From Gammaproteobacteria bacterium (lineage in GTDB: Bacteria; Pseudomonadota; Gammaproteobacteria; Chromatiales; Chromatiaceae), in contig JAGRGY010000009.1 of NCBI GenBank assembly GCA_020445255.1, forward strand, positions 1 through 36,722: a DNA stretch of 36,722 nucleotides, given 5' to 3'. Both the position numbers and the translations under genes were made by a program. Position 1 is the stretch's first letter; every line of letters starts with the position of its first letter. The notes beneath the pieces were generated by a model. That model was given only the letters and a program-made list of their open reading frames with translations, ran no database searches and was not told where the DNA came from. Positions 27,552-36,722 of this stretch are shown one piece after another.

Positions 27552-28367
27552 ATGACCGACGAATACGCCGTCATCGGCAACCCGATCGAACACTCCAAGT
27601 CGCCGCAGATTCACGCCGCGTTTGCCCGGCAGACCGGCCAGGACATCCATTACGGTTTTCTCCTCGGCGATCTCGAGGAGTTCGAGGCCGACGTCGACCA
27701 ATTTGTCGCGAACGGTGGGCGCGGGCTCAACGTGACGGTGCCATTCAAGGAGCGCGCGTTCCGCTACGCCGATACGCTGAGTGGGCGTGCGCGCGAAGCG
27801 GGTGCGGTCAATACCCTCACGTTCTCGGATGGGGGCGTACATGGCGACAATACCGACGGCGCTGGTCTGGTGCGCGACCTCACCTGCAACCACCGCTTCC
27901 AGATCGAGGGGGCACGCGTGCTGTTGCTCGGCGCGGGTGGCGCGGTGCGCGGCGCGCTGCGCCCACTGCTCGACGAGCGTCCGGCCGCGCTGGTTATCGC
28001 CAACCGCACCGCGGACAAGGCCCTGTCACTGGCCGCGGCGTCGGCGGCACGCGGTGCGGTGATCGGCTGTGGCCTCGATGACCTGGTGGGTAGGGAGTTC
28101 GACCTCATCATCAACGGCACTGCCGCCGGGCTGGCCGCTAAAGTACCGGCCATTCCGGACGAATGTCTGGCCGATGGTGGGTGGACGTACGACATGCTGT
28201 ATGCCAGCGAACCGACAGCGTTCGTGTCCTGGGGACGCGCGCACGGCGCCGTGCGCGCGCTGGACGGCCTCGGTATGCTGGTCGAGCAAGCCGCGGAGTC
28301 GTTCCTGCTGTGGCGTGGCGTCATGCCGGAAACCGCTTCTGTGATCGCCGCGCTGCGAACCGCGTGA
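27552..28367 (+). CDS. aroE: Shikimate dehydrogenase AroE
   Basis: AroE reduces 3-dehydroshikimate to shikimate with NADPH, in the aromatic amino-acid pathway. The 271-residue product starts MTDEYAVIGNPIEHSKSPQIH. Catalytic Lys66 is in NVTVPFKE and Asp102 in GDNTDGAG. The dinucleotide loop is GAGGAVRG (127-134) and the NADP-binding NRT is further on. The C-terminal DGLGMLVEQAAESFLLWRG is conserved. The open frame extends 49 codons upstream, but the family N-terminus places the start at ATG 27552. The following lipoprotein gene is 37 bp away and may be co-transcribed. Confidence 0.97.
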   Translation: MTDEYAVIGNPIEHSKSPQIHAAFARQTGQDIHYGFLLGDLEEFEADVDQFVANGGRGLNVTVPFKERAFRYADTLSGRAREAGAVNTLTFSDGGVHGDNTDGAGLVRDLTCNHRFQIEGARVLLLGAGGAVRGALRPLLDERPAALVIANRTADKALSLAAASAARGAVIGCGLDDLVGREFDLIINGTAAGLAAKVPAIPDECLADGGWTYDMLYASEPTAFVSWGRAHGAVRALDGLGMLVEQAAESFLLWRGVMPETASVIAALRTA

Positions 28368-28404
28368 GCCACCGCGATCTTCACCGCATCCCGGAGTAAT
28401 GCGA

Positions 28405-30132
28405 ATGCGCTCGAGACTTTTGCGTTTTATGTCGATCGCCGCCCTGGCGGCTGTTCTGTTTGCCTGCAGCCGGGAGCCGGAGCCGCGTGAGGAGGGTCTG
28501 CTGCACTATGTGCCTGCCGACACGCCGTATGCGTTCGTCGTCAGCCGTCAGCTGCCGGAAAAGCTGCGCGAGCGGATGGGCAACCAGTACGCCGCCCAAC
28601 TTGCCTCGCAGCGTGCGGCGTTCGCCAGCATGCGCGCGCAGATCGAAGGATCGGCGGATGGCGCCATGCTCGCGCAGCGCACCGGGGCCCTGTTCGATGT
28701 GCTGGATGCCCTGTTCGCCGAATTCGAGGGGCGCGACACGGCCGCCGCACTGCGTGAACTTGGCCTCGACCCGGTCGCGCGTTCGGCGTTCTACGGCATC
28801 GGCCCGCTGCCCGCGCTGCGCGTCGAGATCCTCGATGCGAACGCGTTGAACGCGATGCTGGACCGGGTCGAGAAACGCGCCGGTGTCGCCGCCCAGCGCG
28901 CCGAGTCCGCCGGTCAGAATTACCGCCGCATCGATCTCGGGGTCGCCGACGTCGTGCTGGCGGTGACCGAACACCACCTGGTCGCCGGGCTGCTCGCCGA
29001 CGCCCGGTTCGAGCAGGATCTGCCGTTGCTGCTCGGTCAACGCGAGCCGGCGAAGAACCTCGCCGATGCAGGCGACATGCAGCGTATGATCGAGCGTCAC
29101 CAGTTCACCGGTTACGGTGAGGGGTTCATCCGCATAGACGAACTGGTCGCGATCCTGCTCGGCGAAGGCAGTGCGGATTCGCATGCCGTCATGCAGGCGC
29201 TCGGTGTCGACGCGATACCCGTCAGTAGCGGCTGCATGCAGCTCACCCGTGAACTGGTGGCGGGGATGCCACGCATGGTCGTCGGCGTGCGTGCCGCGGA
29301 GGACGACCGCCTTGCCGTTCGTGGGGTTTGGGAGAGCACGCCGGAGGTCGCGCGCTACCTGCAGAAGCTGGCCGCGCCGGTGCCCGGCATCGGTGCCGTA
29401 CACGACGGGCTGCTCGCCTTCGGCATGGGCCTCGATCTGCCACAGCTGCGCAATGCGATCGACGCGCTGCTGCGCAAGGTCATCGCCAGCGAGGCCGGCT
29501 GTGAGTGGGTCGATCGAGAGCGTCTCGAGGCGATCACGCCCCAGCTGAATCTGGCGCTCGGACCGATGACCGCGGGTATCAAGGGTTTCAACCTGCAGAT
29601 CGAGGACTTCGTTTACGACCCGCAGAGCATGCAGCCGGTCGATGTCAGCGCAGGATTGCTCGCAGCCGTGGACGATCCGCGCGGCGTGTTCGCGCTCGGC
29701 GCAATGTTAAACCCGGCGCTCGCGACACTTCAGATTCCCGACGACGGGAGCTTCGTCGAGCTGCCACGCGAACTCGCGCTCGATGCGCCGGCGCCGCCGC
29801 TGAAGGTCGCGATCAAGGATCGCGCGTTGCTGCTGCTGGCCGGAAGCGCGTCGGCGAAGCTCGCCAACAGCCTGACCAGCGCGGTACCGGTCACGCCGGC
29901 GCCGCTGTTCGCGATTGACTACGGCATTCACAAACTCGTCGAACGACTCGACAAGGTCATGGAGGGTGCCGCGAGCATGCTCGAGCAGCGCGGTGAAACC
30001 GAGCTGGCCGCCGAGGCGCGCGAACAGTTCGCGACGTTCCGCGTGCAGGCGCAGTTCTTCGACCGCCTGCGGATCCTGGTGCACGCCAGCGATCAGGGCC
30101 TGGTCATGGACGAGGAGATGCAGCTGCGCTGA
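28405..30132 (+). CDS. Lipoprotein of unknown function
   Basis: A 575-residue protein with an N-terminal signal MRSRLLRFMSIAALAAVLFAC and a probable lipobox (LFAC, Cys21), followed by SREPEPREEGLLHYVPADTPYAFV. The rest is a long mixed alpha/beta sequence without membrane helices. The opening resembles proteins annotated DUF3352, but this is only an impression. GGAG at 28393-28396 fits ATG 28405 (8-base spacing) better than ATG 28399 (2 bases). Likely attached to a membrane in the periplasm. It lies after aroE and is convergent with a gamma carbonic anhydrase gene. No function can be assigned. Confidence 0.75.
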   Translation: MRSRLLRFMSIAALAAVLFACSREPEPREEGLLHYVPADTPYAFVVSRQLPEKLRERMGNQYAAQLASQRAAFASMRAQIEGSADGAMLAQRTGALFDVLDALFAEFEGRDTAAALRELGLDPVARSAFYGIGPLPALRVEILDANALNAMLDRVEKRAGVAAQRAESAGQNYRRIDLGVADVVLAVTEHHLVAGLLADARFEQDLPLLLGQREPAKNLADAGDMQRMIERHQFTGYGEGFIRIDELVAILLGEGSADSHAVMQALGVDAIPVSSGCMQLTRELVAGMPRMVVGVRAAEDDRLAVRGVWESTPEVARYLQKLAAPVPGIGAVHDGLLAFGMGLDLPQLRNAIDALLRKVIASEAGCEWVDRERLEAITPQLNLALGPMTAGIKGFNLQIEDFVYDPQSMQPVDVSAGLLAAVDDPRGVFALGAMLNPALATLQIPDDGSFVELPRELALDAPAPPLKVAIKDRALLLLAGSASAKLANSLTSAVPVTPAPLFAIDYGIHKLVERLDKVMEGAASMLEQRGETELAAEAREQFATFRVQAQFFDRLRILVHASDQGLVMDEEMQLR

Positions 30133-30218
30133 GCGTCGGCATGGTGGGCGGGTATGCGCCAAGGCCCCTGGTCTGGGCGCGTGGCTTGGGCGGCAGGATC
30201 AGCGCGTCGTCCGCTTGT

Positions 30219-30770
30219 TCACGAATCCGCCTGCAGCGCCGCCTCGCGGTGGCGTTGCGCAAGTCGCACGTAATAGGCGGCCGCGTAGGTGAGGTAGTCG
30301 CGCTCGCCGTCGTTAAGCGCGCGCACCTGGCGAGCCGGCGAGCCGGTGTACAGATAGCCGGACTGCAGGCGCTTGCCCGGCGGGACCAGGCTCGCTGCAC
30401 CCACGATCACGCCGCTCTCGACGACCGCCTTGTCCATGATCACGGCGCCCATGCCGACCAGGCATTCGTGGCCGATCTCGCAACCGTGCAGGACCGCCCT
30501 GTGTCCGACCGTCACGCGGTCGCCGATCAGTAGCGGTGAACCTCCGGGCATGTGCGGGCCGTCGTGGCTGTTGTGCAACACGCAACCGTCCTGGATGTTG
30601 GTCTCGCGACCGATGCGGATGCGGTTGATGTCGCCGCGCACCACGCTACCCGGCCATATGCTCGAATGTGCGCCGATGTGTACGTCGCCGATGACCAGGC
30701 AGGTCGGATCGAGCCAGGCCTGCGCATCGATCTGTGGCATGTGCTGTTCGAATGAACGAATCGGACTCAT
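30219..30770 (-). CDS. Gamma-class carbonic anhydrase family protein (YrdA-like)
   Basis: A 183-residue left-handed beta-helix protein built of hexapeptide repeats, for example VIGDVHIGAHSSIWPGSVVRGD. Three histidines match the metal ligands of gamma carbonic anhydrase: His66 in VLHNSHDG, and His90 and His95 in VGHRAVLHGCEIG. The C-terminal helix begins near YTGSPARQVRALNDGE. The start at ATG 30770 (MSPIRSFEQHMP) fits the family; a longer frame to 30848 adds an unlikely extension that overlaps the lemA promoter region. Many YrdA-type proteins show weak or no carbonic anhydrase activity, so the reaction is unproven. Confidence 0.92.
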   Translation of the reverse strand: MSPIRSFEQHMPQIDAQAWLDPTCLVIGDVHIGAHSSIWPGSVVRGDINRIRIGRETNIQDGCVLHNSHDGPHMPGGSPLLIGDRVTVGHRAVLHGCEIGHECLVGMGAVIMDKAVVESGVIVGAASLVPPGKRLQSGYLYTGSPARQVRALNDGERDYLTYAAAYYVRLAQRHREAALQADS

Positions 30771-30791
30771 GTGATCGCGCCCCGCTGCCGC

Positions 30792-30797
30792 TATAGT
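30792..30797 (+). promoter_or_regulatory. Possible -10 element of lemA
   Basis: TATAGT lies 37 bp upstream of the lemA ATG, within the 64-bp divergent gap. A strong GGAGGAG ribosome site (30821-30827) follows, 7 bases before the ATG. The -35 is not convincing. Confidence 0.3.
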
Positions 30798-30834
30798 CCG
30801 GGTAGACGTTAACAGGCCCCGGAGGAGTGGTGAA

Positions 30835-31407
30835 ATGGAAGTGAGCACGATGATACTGATTGCCGTCGTGGTCGTCGTGGTCCTGTACGTGATCGTGATT
30901 TACAACAATCTGGTCGGGCTCAAGCACGCGGTGTCGCAGGCCTGGTCGAACATCGATGTGCTGCTCAAGCAACGCCACGACGAACTCCCCAAGCTGGTCG
31001 AGACCTGCAAGCAGTACATGAAGCACGAGCGCGAGACGCTGGAGCAGGTGATGAAGGCGCGCAGCGCCGTGGCGAGTGCCCGACAGGCGCACGACATCGG
31101 CGGTCTGGGTGAGGCCGAAGGCATGCTGCGGCTCGGTCTCGGCAACCTGTTCGCGGTCGCCGAGGCCTACCCGGAATTGAAAGCCAACGAGAGCTTCCGC
31201 CATCTGCAGGCCCGCATCACCGGGCTTGAGAACGACATCGCCGACCGCCGCGAGTTTTACAACGCCTCGGTCAATGCCAACAATGTCCGCATCGAGCAGT
31301 TCCCGGACCTCATCGTCGCCCGCCTGCTGAACTTCGCGCCGGCCGAACTGTTGCAGTTCGACGCCACCGAGGTGGCCGACGTCAATCTCGGCGGCATGTT
31401 CGGCTGA
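30835..31407 (+). CDS. lemA: LemA family protein
   Basis: A 190-residue membrane-anchored protein. One N-terminal helix (about 6-24) is followed by the family signature YNNLVGLKHAVSQAWSNIDVLLKQRHDELPKLV, broken here into its conserved parts, and a helical bundle ending in the Phe-rich segment RLLNFAPAELLQFD. LemA proteins are widespread and of uncertain function, and genes for GIDE-domain partners often sit next to them. Here the partner gene begins 3 bp after the stop. A strong GGAGGAG ribosome-binding site precedes the ATG. Confidence 0.95.
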   Translation: MEVSTMILIAVVVVVVLYVIVIYNNLVGLKHAVSQAWSNIDVLLKQRHDELPKLVETCKQYMKHERETLEQVMKARSAVASARQAHDIGGLGEAEGMLRLGLGNLFAVAEAYPELKANESFRHLQARITGLENDIADRREFYNASVNANNVRIEQFPDLIVARLLNFAPAELLQFDATEVADVNLGGMFG

Positions 31408-31410
31408 GTC

Positions 31411-32367
31411 ATGACGGCGTGGCTCGAGCGTCTGGCGCATGCGCCGGACGGCGTGCTGGTGATTGCCGCGTTGGCCGCGCTTGCCGGGCTGTACTACGGG
31501 TTCAACGGACTCAGGCGGGTACGCCGGATCGAAGATGTACCCACTGCCCGCGTGCGTTCCGCACCGCAGGGCTATGTCGAGCTGGCCGGCAAGGCCTTTG
31601 CGCTCGACGGCGAACCGATCATCGCCCCGTTCTCCAAGACCCAGTGCTGCTGGTACAGCTACCGCGTCGAGCGGCGCGGCGACCGCGGTCCGCGTCCCGT
31701 CGAGAGCGGCCACAGCGACGCGATCTTCCTGTTGCGCGACGACACCGGTGAGTGCGTGATCGATCCCGAGGGCGCCGAGGTGACCAGCCGCCATACCACC
31801 AGCTGGAGCGACGACGGAAGCGGTTGGGGGGCGCACGGCGTGCACGCGCGCCTGCCGAGCCTGGGCGGTGCCGCCGACACGGTGGTCGACGTTGGTGGAA
31901 AGGTCCTGGAGGCGCTGGGCAGTGGCGTGGGCGACTATCGCTACACCGAGTCCGTGATCCTGGACGGCGACCCGCTGTACGCGATCGGGCGCTTCCGCAC
32001 GGTCGCCGCGGGTGGCTACGGCGGCAGCCTCGACGAGCGCACCGGCGCCATCCTACGTGAATGGAAACGTCATCCGGATACGCTGCGCGAGCGCTTCGAC
32101 CGCGATCGCGACGGCCGGGTCGACCTGCAGGAGTGGGAACATGCACGGCGGGTTGCGGCGCGCGAGGCCCTGCACGAACAGGCCGCCGAGCCACCGCGCG
32201 CGCCGGTGAACATGCTCGAGCGCCCCGGTGACGGGCGGCATTTCCTGTTGTCCAATCTGGAGGAGTTCGGCCTGCTCAGGCGCTATCGTTGGCGCATGCG
32301 GCTCGGCTTCGGCGTGTTCGCGCTGGCCGGCTTTGCGACCGCATGGATGCTGGCGGCGCGTCTCTGA
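31411..32367 (+). CDS. GIDE-domain membrane protein with EF-hand loop
   Basis: A 318-residue protein. A first hydrophobic helix (about 14-31) is followed by a GIDE domain (about 45-205), related to the non-RING part of the mitochondrial MULAN E3 ligase. Typical segments are VELAGKA, CCWYSYRVE and the late YRYTESVILDGDPLYAIGRF, where a membrane or cytoplasmic location is expected. At 230-241 is DRDRDGRVDLQE, a full EF-hand loop with D230, D232, D234, G235, D238 and E241 in canonical positions. A second helix (about 290-314) closes the protein. It is coupled to lemA. Confidence 0.88.
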   Translation: MTAWLERLAHAPDGVLVIAALAALAGLYYGFNGLRRVRRIEDVPTARVRSAPQGYVELAGKAFALDGEPIIAPFSKTQCCWYSYRVERRGDRGPRPVESGHSDAIFLLRDDTGECVIDPEGAEVTSRHTTSWSDDGSGWGAHGVHARLPSLGGAADTVVDVGGKVLEALGSGVGDYRYTESVILDGDPLYAIGRFRTVAAGGYGGSLDERTGAILREWKRHPDTLRERFDRDRDGRVDLQEWEHARRVAAREALHEQAAEPPRAPVNMLERPGDGRHFLLSNLEEFGLLRRYRWRMRLGFGVFALAGFATAWMLAARL

Positions 32368-32526
32368 TCTTCGTCGAAGTCCCGCGATCCTTCGCTAAAA
32401 GTCACCAAATAATTCTTGTCTGCGGTGCGGCCGGTGCCGGGGCGATAACGTCGGGGTACGTTTGGGCAGCTGGGTCGCGCGGGTTTCTGAACAGGTTCAA
32501 AGATCCGTGATCCGCTGTCAGCTAAT

Positions 32527-34797
<2,271 letters not shown>

Positions 34798-34897
34798 CGC
34801 CCCAAACCGCCAGAATCGCCGCGGTATTCACCGCTGCCGAGCGCTGTCCCTTTCGTGTCAGAATCCAGGCTTTCGTCGTACTCCGGGAGCGCATTGC

Positions 34898-36722
34898 ATG
34901 CCCAACCCTCTGCTGGAACAGACCGGGCTGCCGGCCTTTTCCAAGATCCGACCCGAACATGTCGAACCCGCAATCGATGCCCTGCTGGCCGAGAACAGGC
35001 GGCGCATCGCCGAGCTGATCGACAACACGCCCGCACCCGACTGGCACAACTTCGTCGAACCCATCGAGGAATGGGAGGACCGGCTCGGCCGGGTGTGGTC
35101 GCCGGTGTCGCACATGAACTCGGTGATCAACAGCGAGGCGCTGCGCGCGGCATACAACGCGTGTCTGCCAAAGCTTTCGGACTACGGCACAGAGATGGGC
35201 CAAAACGAAAAGCTGTACGCCGCCTACAAGGCCGTTGCCGAAAACGATGCAGGTCTCGATGACGGACAGCGCAAGGTGCTTGACAACGCGCTGCGCGACT
35301 TCCATCTGTCCGGTGTCGATCTTCCGGCCGACAAGAAGCAGCGCTTCAAGGCGATCAGCCTGGAGCTGTCCAGCCTGACCAGCAAATACTCGGAGAATGT
35401 GCTCGACGCAACGAACGCATGGCACAAGCGCTTCGACAGTGTCGACGCGCTGGCAGGTCTGCCTGAGTCGGCGCTCGATCTGGCCCGACAGACCGCCGAG
35501 CAGCAGGGTGAACCGGGCTGGATGCTGACGCTCGACTACCCGTCCTTCTACCCGGTCATGACCTATGCCGACGATGCGGAACTGCGGCACGAGGTGTACG
35601 AGGCCTACCAGACCCGCGCCAGCGACCAGGGGCCGCTTGCCGGCAAATACGACAACAGCGAGAACATGGAACGCATCCTCGCGCTGCGCCACGAGCAGGC
35701 GCAGTTGCTCGGCTTCACCAACTATGCCGAGCGGTCGCTGGCGCGCAAGATGGCGCGCTCGACAGACGAGGTCTTGCACTTCCTGCACGACCTCGCCGCG
35801 CGTTCGAAGCCGCAGGCCGAGCACGAACTGACCGAGCTTCGCACTTTTGCGAACGAGCACCACGGCATCGGCGAACTCGCCCCGTGGGATATCGCCTACT
35901 ACAGCGAGAAGCTGCGCCAGCACCGCTACAGCATCACGCAGGAGGAGGTGAAACCCTATTTCCCGGAGACCCGTGTCGTGCCTGGCATGTTCGAGGTGGT
36001 CGGGCGTCTGTACGGCGTCACCTTTCACGAGGTCGACGGTGTCGACACCTGGCATCCGGACGTGAAGTTCTACGAGATTCGCGATCACGACGGCAGTGTC
36101 CGTGGTCAGTTCTATTTCGATCTGTATGCACGCAAGGACAAGCGCGGCGGCGCCTGGATGGACGACTGCCAGTCGCGCATGGTCACGCGCAACGTCGCGC
36201 AGATCCCGGTCGCGTATATGACCTGCAATTTCACGCCACCGGTCGGCGGCAGGCCGGCGCTGTTGACGCATGACGAGGTCGAGACGCTGTTCCACGAGTT
36301 CGGCCACGGCCTGCATCACATGCTGACCCGGATCGACTATTCGGCGATATCGGGCATCAATGGCGTGGCTTGGGATGCGGTCGAACTGCCGTCGCAGTTC
36401 ATGGAGAACTACTGCTGGGAGCGCGAGGCCCTCGACCTGTTCGCTGCGCACGTCGAGACCGGCGACAGGATCCCGGACGATCTGTACCGGCGCATGCTCG
36501 CGGCCAAGAACTTCCAGTCCGGCATGATGATGGTGCGACAGCTCGAGTTCGCGCTGTTCGATTTCCGCATGCATCGCGAGTACGACCCGGCGCAGGGCGG
36601 TCGGATCTACGGGATTCTCGACCAGGTGCGTGACGAGGTCGCCGTGATCCGGCCGCCGTCCTGGAACCGCTTCGCGCATGCGTTTTCCCACATCTTCGCC
36701 GGCGGTTACGCCGCCGGCTACT
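34898..36722 (+). CDS. prlC: Oligopeptidase A (M3 metallopeptidase); 3' end outside window
   Basis: About 608 of an expected 680 or so residues lie in the window. The protein opens MPNPLLEQTGLPAFSKIRPEHVEPAID, and the family zinc site HEFGH is at 466-470, with the third-ligand region GVAWDAVELPSQFMENY at about 486-502. This cytosolic zinc endopeptidase degrades short peptides, including cleaved signal peptides. The start ATG 34898 has GGGAG upstream with 10-base spacing. It follows the c-di-GMP gene by 100 bp. The frame stays open to the last base, so the gene is cut by the window edge. Confidence 0.97.
   Translation, partial: MPNPLLEQTGLPAFSKIRPEHVEPAIDALLAENRRRIAELIDNTPAPDWHNFVEPIEEWEDRLGRVWSPVSHMNSVINSEALRAAYNACLPKLSDYGTEMGQNEKLYAAYKAVAENDAGLDDGQRKVLDNALRDFHLSGVDLPADKKQRFKAISLELSSLTSKYSENVLDATNAWHKRFDSVDALAGLPESALDLARQTAEQQGEPGWMLTLDYPSFYPVMTYADDAELRHEVYEAYQTRASDQGPLAGKYDNSENMERILALRHEQAQLLGFTNYAERSLARKMARSTDEVLHFLHDLAARSKPQAEHELTELRTFANEHHGIGELAPWDIAYYSEKLRQHRYSITQEEVKPYFPETRVVPGMFEVVGRLYGVTFHEVDGVDTWHPDVKFYEIRDHDGSVRGQFYFDLYARKDKRGGAWMDDCQSRMVTRNVAQIPVAYMTCNFTPPVGGRPALLTHDEVETLFHEFGHGLHHMLTRIDYSAISGINGVAWDAVELPSQFMENYCWEREALDLFAAHVETGDRIPDDLYRRMLAAKNFQSGMMMVRQLEFALFDFRMHREYDPAQGGRIYGILDQVRDEVAVIRPPSWNRFAHAFSHIFAGGYAAGY

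Overview
The window is GC-rich chromosomal DNA from a gammaproteobacterium. The gene order supports this. A Pseudomonas-like block is conserved: argH / algZ-algR, class I cyaA, and lptM-lysA-dapF-DUF484-xerC. Around it lie a magnesium-type hemB, hslVU, aroE, a LemA gene and oligopeptidase A. The species cannot be named from sequence alone; a non-pseudomonad, possibly a Chromatiales-like sulfur or marine bacterium, is a guess. No tRNA, rRNA, insertion sequence, prophage or CRISPR array was seen. The only recombinase is the housekeeping XerC.

Layout. 1-4.2 kb (+): the 3' end of a giant RTX/cadherin-like adhesin with a von Willebrand A domain and a type I secretion signal, then a TolC-family outer-membrane channel. 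4.2-10.9 kb (-): hslU, hslV, xerC, DUF484, dapF, a SAM methyltransferase, lysA and the 45-residue lipoprotein gene lptM. 10.9-15.1 kb (-): a glycine-zipper lipoprotein, class I adenylate cyclase, and a PAS protein with a degenerate GGDEF domain. 15.4-16.3 kb: a small conserved protein (+) and a MazG-like pyrophosphohydrolase (-). 16.3-21.1 kb (-): a membrane GGDEF-EAL protein, a periplasmic solute-binding protein and argH. 21.2-24.6 kb (+): algZ, algR, hemB and an HPP-family membrane protein. 24.6-27.2 kb (-): a periplasmic-sensor/PAS/GGDEF/EAL protein. 27.5-30.1 kb (+): aroE and a 575-residue lipoprotein of unknown function. 30.2-36.7 kb: gamma carbonic anhydrase (-), then lemA, a GIDE-domain membrane protein with an EF-hand loop, a GAF-PAS-GGDEF-EAL protein and the 5' part of oligopeptidase A (all +).

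How the parts fit. Most genes are housekeeping: lysine and murein precursor synthesis, arginine, shikimate, heme, proteolysis and chromosome-dimer resolution. Over these lies a dense second-messenger theme: four GGDEF-containing proteins, a class I adenylate cyclase and the AlgZ/AlgR pair share about 20 kb, with a secreted adhesin at the edge. The most promising unusual arrangements are three. First, a catalytically degenerate GGDEF protein that keeps its RxxD inhibitory site and sits directly upstream of cyaA. Second, a solute-binding protein paired with a GGDEF-EAL receptor. Third, LemA paired with a GIDE protein carrying a textbook calcium-binding EF-hand loop. I see no clear wholly new multi-gene system; these are testable leads.
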